Shown here: positions 6,541-10,146 of the stretch, in pieces | How the letters are laid out: the number at the start of each line of letters is the position of its first letter | Position numbering within the stretch: position 1 is the stretch's first letter | Source: DASQHY01 sp036390175 | GTDB lineage: Bacteria; Acidobacteriota; Terriglobia; Acidiferrales; UBA7541 | Length of the DNA: 10,146 nt | Assembly (NCBI GenBank): GCA_036390175.1 | Contig: DASWCG010000311.1 | Span: 1-10,146 of the forward strand | Reading direction: 5' to 3' | Translations under genes and position numbers: made by a program | The notes under the pieces: model-generated | Database searches by the model: none | Seen by the model: only the letters and a program-made list of their open reading frames with translations | What the model was told of the DNA's origin: nothing

Positions 6541-8211
6541 ATCCGTTCGCGTCAAACAATTCGGCTTCTATCAGTGGCTGCAGCCTTGGCAGCGGTGTTT
6601 TGCAGCACCAAGTGGGCCTCAGCTCGCACGGACTCAACCGCCCGGGAAGCCCACTCCAATGGTTGGATGCACGCGGTCCCCCAGGCGCATGGCGCACAGG
6701 CTCGAACCCCGGTTCCCGTCACCAATATCACAGTGGATGGCCGCGAGGCGCTGTTCACGACGATGTGTGCGTTGCACGCCGCGGGTTTCGAGGCCGACGT
6801 CAGTACGGCCGGCTGGCACCCGCTGCGCGCTCGCCTTCGCGGCTTCCTGCTGAAGCAGGAGGGCCCGGCGGTTGACGCCATCCGCACCTATTTCAAACAG
6901 CACCAACTCGCCGACCCAGGCGCGACACTCTCGCGTTACATCTGGTTCGCAGTGGTAGTCGGGCCCGCGCCAAAATTTGCATACATCCTGCGGCACGATG
7001 ATCTCCCTCCTGAAGTGCTGGCCATCGAAGACTTCAACGACCTGCTGGCGAATTATTACGCGGAGCAGCATATCGGCGAGCTCTGGCAGAATGTTCAGCC
7101 CGTGTACAACCAGGAGATTGCCATGCTGCATGAGCCCATCACGGAGATTGTCACCCAGGCGACGGGCTACCTGCGCGAGATGATTCAGCCGTCCAGCCCG
7201 CGCACATTTACGGTGCTTGTGGAGCCGATGGTCGGGCGCAAGACGAATGTCCTGAACTTTACCGACCACTATTCCATCGTGTTGGGCGGTTTCGGCGATG
7301 TCCCCCGGGACGAAATCCGCCATGCATTCTTGCATTTTATGCTCGACCCGCTGGCGCTTCGCTACCCGCACGTGGTGGTCGTCAAACGCCCGCTGCTGGA
7401 CATCGCGGTGCACGCCCCACGCCTTCCCGTCGAGTTCAAGGACGATTTCCCGTCATTTTTCACCGAGTGTCTGGTTCGCGCGGTTGAGTTGCGGCTTCAG
7501 CGGCTCTCTCCCGGGCAAATCGAGTCGCGAATCAACCGCGAAGAAGCCGGCGGGTTTGTTCTGGTTCGGCCGCTGGTGCGTGTGCTGAGTAATTTCGAGA
7601 AAGCCGAACCGGCGATGCAATATTACTTCCCGGACCTGGTACGGGCGATTGATACTGGCGCAGAAGCGAAGCGGTTGGAGAGCGTCAAGTTTGCAGAAGC
7701 AGATACCGCCTCGAGCGAAGGAGCCCAGGCCGAAGGCGAGCCGGTAAAGCCCCGGCCCGTCTTCCCGGCGGGCGTCCCGAACGATCCGGAAGCGCTCGCG
7801 GCGCTGACGGAAGGCGAGCGCCAGATTGCGCTGAAGAACGCCTCCGCGGCTTCTGCAGCGTTCCAAAAGGTATTGCTAAAATATCCGAGCCAGCCGCGTG
7901 CGTGGTATGGCCTTGCGCTGGTGGCTTTGCTGGAAGGGAACGGTACAAAAGCAAAACAGCTGTTTGCCCACCTGGTCGGGCAGGCCTCCGCGAGCCCCGA
8001 CGACCCTCCGGCACAGGAGGTCGCGGTTGGCCCGACGGCCACGAAGGACCCTCTCGTTCTGGCGATGTCTCACGTATACTTAGGGCGGATATACGACGAC
8101 GAGGGCGAGCATGACCGCGCGGCGGGCGAATACCGGGCCGCCATGGGCGTGGAGGGCGCACCAGAGAGCGCCCGGCAAGCGGCGCAACGGGCCCTGGATA
8201 GGAAAAAATAG
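6541..8211 (+). CDS. Exported TPR protein with degenerate zinc-protease (HAFLH) motif
   Basis: The frame is open from TTG 6331 (626 residues) to TAG at 8209-8211. The start is uncertain. A clear signal peptide, RSRQTIRLLSVAAALAAVFCSTKWASA, begins right after codon 6541. That codon is ATC, preceded by AGAGAG with 7-nt spacing. I give this boundary as the most protein-like one (556 residues); the standard alternatives are TTG 6331, TTG 6394, GTG 6574 and ATG 6664. Numbering from 6541, residues about 60-340 form an uncharacterised domain. It contains DEIRHAFLHFMLDP (H261, H265) and later FFTECLVRAVELRL (E309), laid out like an HExxH...E gluzincin, but the catalytic Glu is Ala262. Residues about 400-556 contain TPR-type helices (e.g. 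AWYGLALVALLEGNGTKAKQ, SHVYLGRIYDDEGEHDRAA). Likely a periplasmic scaffold or pseudo-peptidase. Sixty-one bp separate it from the next TPR gene. Confidence 0.85.
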   Translation: MRSRQTIRLLSVAAALAAVFCSTKWASARTDSTAREAHSNGWMHAVPQAHGAQARTPVPVTNITVDGREALFTTMCALHAAGFEADVSTAGWHPLRARLRGFLLKQEGPAVDAIRTYFKQHQLADPGATLSRYIWFAVVVGPAPKFAYILRHDDLPPEVLAIEDFNDLLANYYAEQHIGELWQNVQPVYNQEIAMLHEPITEIVTQATGYLREMIQPSSPRTFTVLVEPMVGRKTNVLNFTDHYSIVLGGFGDVPRDEIRHAFLHFMLDPLALRYPHVVVVKRPLLDIAVHAPRLPVEFKDDFPSFFTECLVRAVELRLQRLSPGQIESRINREEAGGFVLVRPLVRVLSNFEKAEPAMQYYFPDLVRAIDTGAEAKRLESVKFAEADTASSEGAQAEGEPVKPRPVFPAGVPNDPEALAALTEGERQIALKNASAASAAFQKVLLKYPSQPRAWYGLALVALLEGNGTKAKQLFAHLVGQASASPDDPPAQEVAVGPTATKDPLVLAMSHVYLGRIYDDEGEHDRAAGEYRAAMGVEGAPESARQAAQRALDRKK

Positions 8212-8272
8212 ATTTTCGGGGCGTGGAAACGCGCTTCAAATTCCAGGGATTTCTTGTTGAGGAGAGAGCTCC

Positions 8273-9145
8273 ATGAAAGAAAGCACTCGAAAGACTTCAT
8301 GGCTGGTGCTGGCGATGTTGTTCGCGCTTTCGCCGGCATGGGCGTGGAAAAGCCAGGGGAGCGGGCAACAACAGCAACCGCCTCCGCCGCAACAGACCCA
8401 GCCGAAACCTGCCCAGCCTTCGGCCTTTTCGCTCGACGATTCCAATGCGCCTCCGCCGGTCTCCAAGGCCGAGGACGATGCCTACAAGGCCTTGATGGAT
8501 GCGAAGGCCAACGATGTTCCCCATCGAATCCAATTGGGCGAAGAATTCATAGCGAAATATCCGCAGAGCCGCTACCTGGAATCGGTCTTGTCGGCCATGA
8601 CACTGAATTACTTTTTCGCTGGCAATACTCAGAAAATGATCAACACGGGCGACAAGGCCCTCGGGCTCAACCCGGATGACGTTCTCGTGCTGGCCCTGAT
8701 GAGCCAGACGCTTTCGCGCGCCTGGAAACCTGACGCTCCCGATGCCCAGGCGCAACTGGACCGGGCTGAGAAATACGGAAAGCGCACCATCGAACTGACA
8801 CCGAAATTGCAAAAGCCCGCCGGGACGAGCGATCAGGATTTTGCGAGTGCCAACAACCAGCGCCTCTCCCTGGCGCACAGCGGATTGGGAGTCGTGAATT
8901 TCCAGCGGCACAAGTTCGCCGAATCCGTTCAGGACCTTGAAGAGGCCGTCAAGATCGTGCCGAACCCCGATCCGGTGAATTATTACGTGATGGGCCTGGC
9001 GCAAGTGAATTCACAGCACTTCGGCGACGCGGTCACTTCGTTCACCAAGTGCAGTGAAACTCCCTGGCAGCTCCAGGCGAACTGCAAGGCGCGCATGGAA
9101 GATGCGAAAAAGAAGGCCGCGACCGAGCTCAGCGCGCCGAAATAG
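8273..9145 (+). CDS. Exported TPR-repeat protein with Gln/Pro-rich linker
   Basis: This is a 290-residue protein starting at ATG 8273, with a strong Shine-Dalgarno (GAGGAGAGAG, about 8258-8268) upstream. Residues 1-24 are a signal peptide (KESTRK, then WLVLAMLFALS, cleavage after AWA). Residues 31-62 are a Gln/Pro-rich, probably disordered linker. The rest is alpha-helical and TPR-like: about 82-134 (YPQSRYLESVLSAMTLNYF, then KMINTGDKALGLNPDD), about 200-232 (AHSGLGVVNFQRHKFAESVQ, then EEAVKIVPNPD) and about 233-265 (VNYYVMGLAQVNSQHFGDAV). No enzymatic motif is seen, so a periplasmic protein-binding role is the most that can be inferred. It sits between another exported TPR gene and rnc. Its stop is only about 20 bp before the rnc start, so co-transcription with rnc and lepB is likely. 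Confidence 0.88.
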   Translation: MKESTRKTSWLVLAMLFALSPAWAWKSQGSGQQQQPPPPQQTQPKPAQPSAFSLDDSNAPPPVSKAEDDAYKALMDAKANDVPHRIQLGEEFIAKYPQSRYLESVLSAMTLNYFFAGNTQKMINTGDKALGLNPDDVLVLALMSQTLSRAWKPDAPDAQAQLDRAEKYGKRTIELTPKLQKPAGTSDQDFASANNQRLSLAHSGLGVVNFQRHKFAESVQDLEEAVKIVPNPDPVNYYVMGLAQVNSQHFGDAVTSFTKCSETPWQLQANCKARMEDAKKKAATELSAPK

Positions 9146-9166
9146 CGCGGCGAGCGGACGGATGTG

Positions 9167-9910
9167 ATGCCCGGGCGCGCCCAGGAAGAATTGGAAGCTT
9201 CGCTCGAACATCGCTTTGAGAACGCAAAGCTGCTCGAGCGCGCATTGACCCACAGCTCGTTCTTGCAGCAACTGAAACCAAGGAGCCCTTCGGAGGCTGA
9301 CGGTGCGCCGCAAAAGGCCGGGGACAACGAGCGGCTCGAATTTCTCGGCGACGCTGTCCTGGGCCTGCTCGCGACCGAATATCTCATCCGCCGTTTTCCG
9401 GATTGGAATGAGGGCACGCTTTCGAAAAGCCGATCGCGTCTTGTGAACGAGGGATCGCTGCAGGAAGTGGCGCGGCGGCTTTGCCTGGGTGATTACCTTC
9501 GGCTGGGCCGCGGAGAAGAGAAGACCGGAGGCCGCGAGAAGCCTGGGCTACTCGCCGATGCCGTGGAAGCCGTGGTGGGCGCTCTTTATTTGGACGGAGG
9601 GCTGGCGCCGGCAAGACGGTTTCTGGGACGGTGGCTGTTCGACCCCGCAATCCAGCAGGGGACCGGCTGGCTGGGGCAAACCGATTACAAGTCCGCTTTG
9701 CAGGAATTACTGCAAGCGCGCGGGAATGCCCCGGCGAATTATCGCATCCTGAAGGAAAGCGGCCCGGACCACCGGAAAGTATTTTGTGTGGAAGTCAGCG
9801 TGAATGCGCGGACCGTCGCCTCTGCAGAAGGCACAAGCAAGAAGGAAGCTGAGCAGTCTGCCGCGCGTCTGGCGCTGCAGGAACTTTCCGGACCGGACCC
9901 GGCAGGTTGA
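9167..9910 (+). CDS. rnc: Ribonuclease III
   Basis: This encodes RNase III, the double-strand-specific endonuclease that processes rRNA precursors and structured mRNAs in the cytoplasm; 247 residues from ATG 9167 (a GTG at 9164 would add one residue). The nuclease domain shows the family signature NERLEFLGD followed by AVLGL. The residues matching E. coli E38, D45, D114 and E117 are E55, D62, D131 and E134 (ATG-9167 numbering), the last two in LADAVEA. The set is intact, so the enzyme should be active. A double-stranded-RNA-binding domain occupies about 173-240, starting DYKSALQELLQARG and ending in the characteristic GTSKKEAEQSAARLALQEL. Between THSSF and NERLE there are about 17 extra residues (Pro/Ser/Gln-rich) compared with E. 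coli. The ribosome binding site is weak (GGACGGA). lepB follows after 8 bp, a neighbour pairing seen in many bacteria. Confidence 0.97.
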   Translation: MPGRAQEELEASLEHRFENAKLLERALTHSSFLQQLKPRSPSEADGAPQKAGDNERLEFLGDAVLGLLATEYLIRRFPDWNEGTLSKSRSRLVNEGSLQEVARRLCLGDYLRLGRGEEKTGGREKPGLLADAVEAVVGALYLDGGLAPARRFLGRWLFDPAIQQGTGWLGQTDYKSALQELLQARGNAPANYRILKESGPDHRKVFCVEVSVNARTVASAEGTSKKEAEQSAARLALQELSGPDPAG

Positions 9911-9918
9911 GGGAGGAC

Positions 9919-10146
9919 ATGGCTGAAGCGGCTCAAGTCTCCGAAGTACCGGTGGAGAAGAAGGCAGCGCGCGAAAAGGCAACGCTCCAGGAGTACTTGG
10001 AATCCCTCCTGGTGACCGTTATCCTGGCGCTGTTCGGCACGAGCTTCATTGTCCAGGCCTTCAAGATTCCTTCGCCATCCATGGAGCGCACGCTTCTAGT
10101 CGGCGACCACCTGCTGGTCAACAAGTTCATTTTTGGCGGGCGGGGC
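9919..10146 (+). CDS. lepB: Signal peptidase I, N-terminal part
   Basis: The first 76 residues of signal peptidase I, cut by the right edge of the window. The start is ATG 9919, 8 bp after the rnc stop, with GAGGGAGG directly upstream. The enzyme sits in the inner membrane and removes signal peptides from exported proteins. Residues 1-26 are a charged cytoplasmic stretch, and about 27-47 form the transmembrane anchor (ESLLVTVILALFGTSFIVQA). Then comes the conserved block FKIPSPSMERTLLVGDHLLV, with Ser54 in PSPSM as the catalytic nucleophile and GDHLLVNKF as the next conserved box. The catalytic Lys and later boxes lie beyond the window. The assignment is secure from these motifs. It could help mature the exported TPR proteins encoded just upstream. 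Confidence 0.95.
   Translation, partial: MAEAAQVSEVPVEKKAAREKATLQEYLESLLVTVILALFGTSFIVQAFKIPSPSMERTLLVGDHLLVNKFIFGGRG

Overview
The window looks like chromosomal DNA of a GC-rich bacterium, most likely an Acidobacteriota (Terriglobia-like) genome. This is inferred from the gene content: secreted proteins with carboxypeptidase-regulatory, LssY_C and PA-IL-like domains, several exported TPR proteins, an ECF sigma/anti-sigma pair, and an rnc-lepB pair. No rRNA or marker gene is present to prove it. I see no insertion sequence, phage gene, integrase, toxin-antitoxin pair or CRISPR array.

Layout. Positions 2-319 (+) hold the 3' end of a predicted beta-sandwich protein. Positions 536-1561 (-) encode an exported protein with an N-terminal carboxypeptidase-regulatory-like domain and C-terminal TPRs. 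Positions 1653-3044 (-) encode a complete metallo-beta-lactamase/beta-CASP RNA hydrolase. Divergent from it, 3110-3251 (+) carries a truncated tRNA-Ala-like copy followed at a 66-bp period by an intact tRNA-Ala(GGC). Positions 3479-4273 and 4270-4989 (+) are an ECF sigma factor and its membrane anti-sigma factor, overlapping by ATGA; the anti-sigma factor ends in a TonB-C-like periplasmic domain. Positions 5084-6265 (-) encode an exported PA-IL-like/LssY_C protein. From about 6541 to the right edge, four + strand genes follow: an exported TPR protein with a degenerate zinc-protease motif, a second exported TPR protein, RNase III (rnc) and the start of signal peptidase I (lepB).

How they fit together. 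The sigma/anti-sigma pair is a standard envelope-signalling module. The last four genes may be partly co-transcribed (gaps of 61, about 20 and 8 bp). They combine exported TPR scaffolds with the protein-export peptidase and an RNA-processing enzyme. A strong candidate sigma70 promoter at 6367-6395 lies in front of the first of them. Two minus-strand genes (3044 and 6265) have a TAGAAT box only 9 and 7 nt before the ATG and no visible Shine-Dalgarno, which suggests leaderless transcripts.

Nothing here is clearly a new defence or mobile system. The most unusual items are the tRNA-Ala partial duplication with a rebuilt anticodon-arm hairpin, the anti-sigma/TonB-C fusion, the HAFLH pseudo-protease with its missing standard start codon, and the leaderless promoter pattern.
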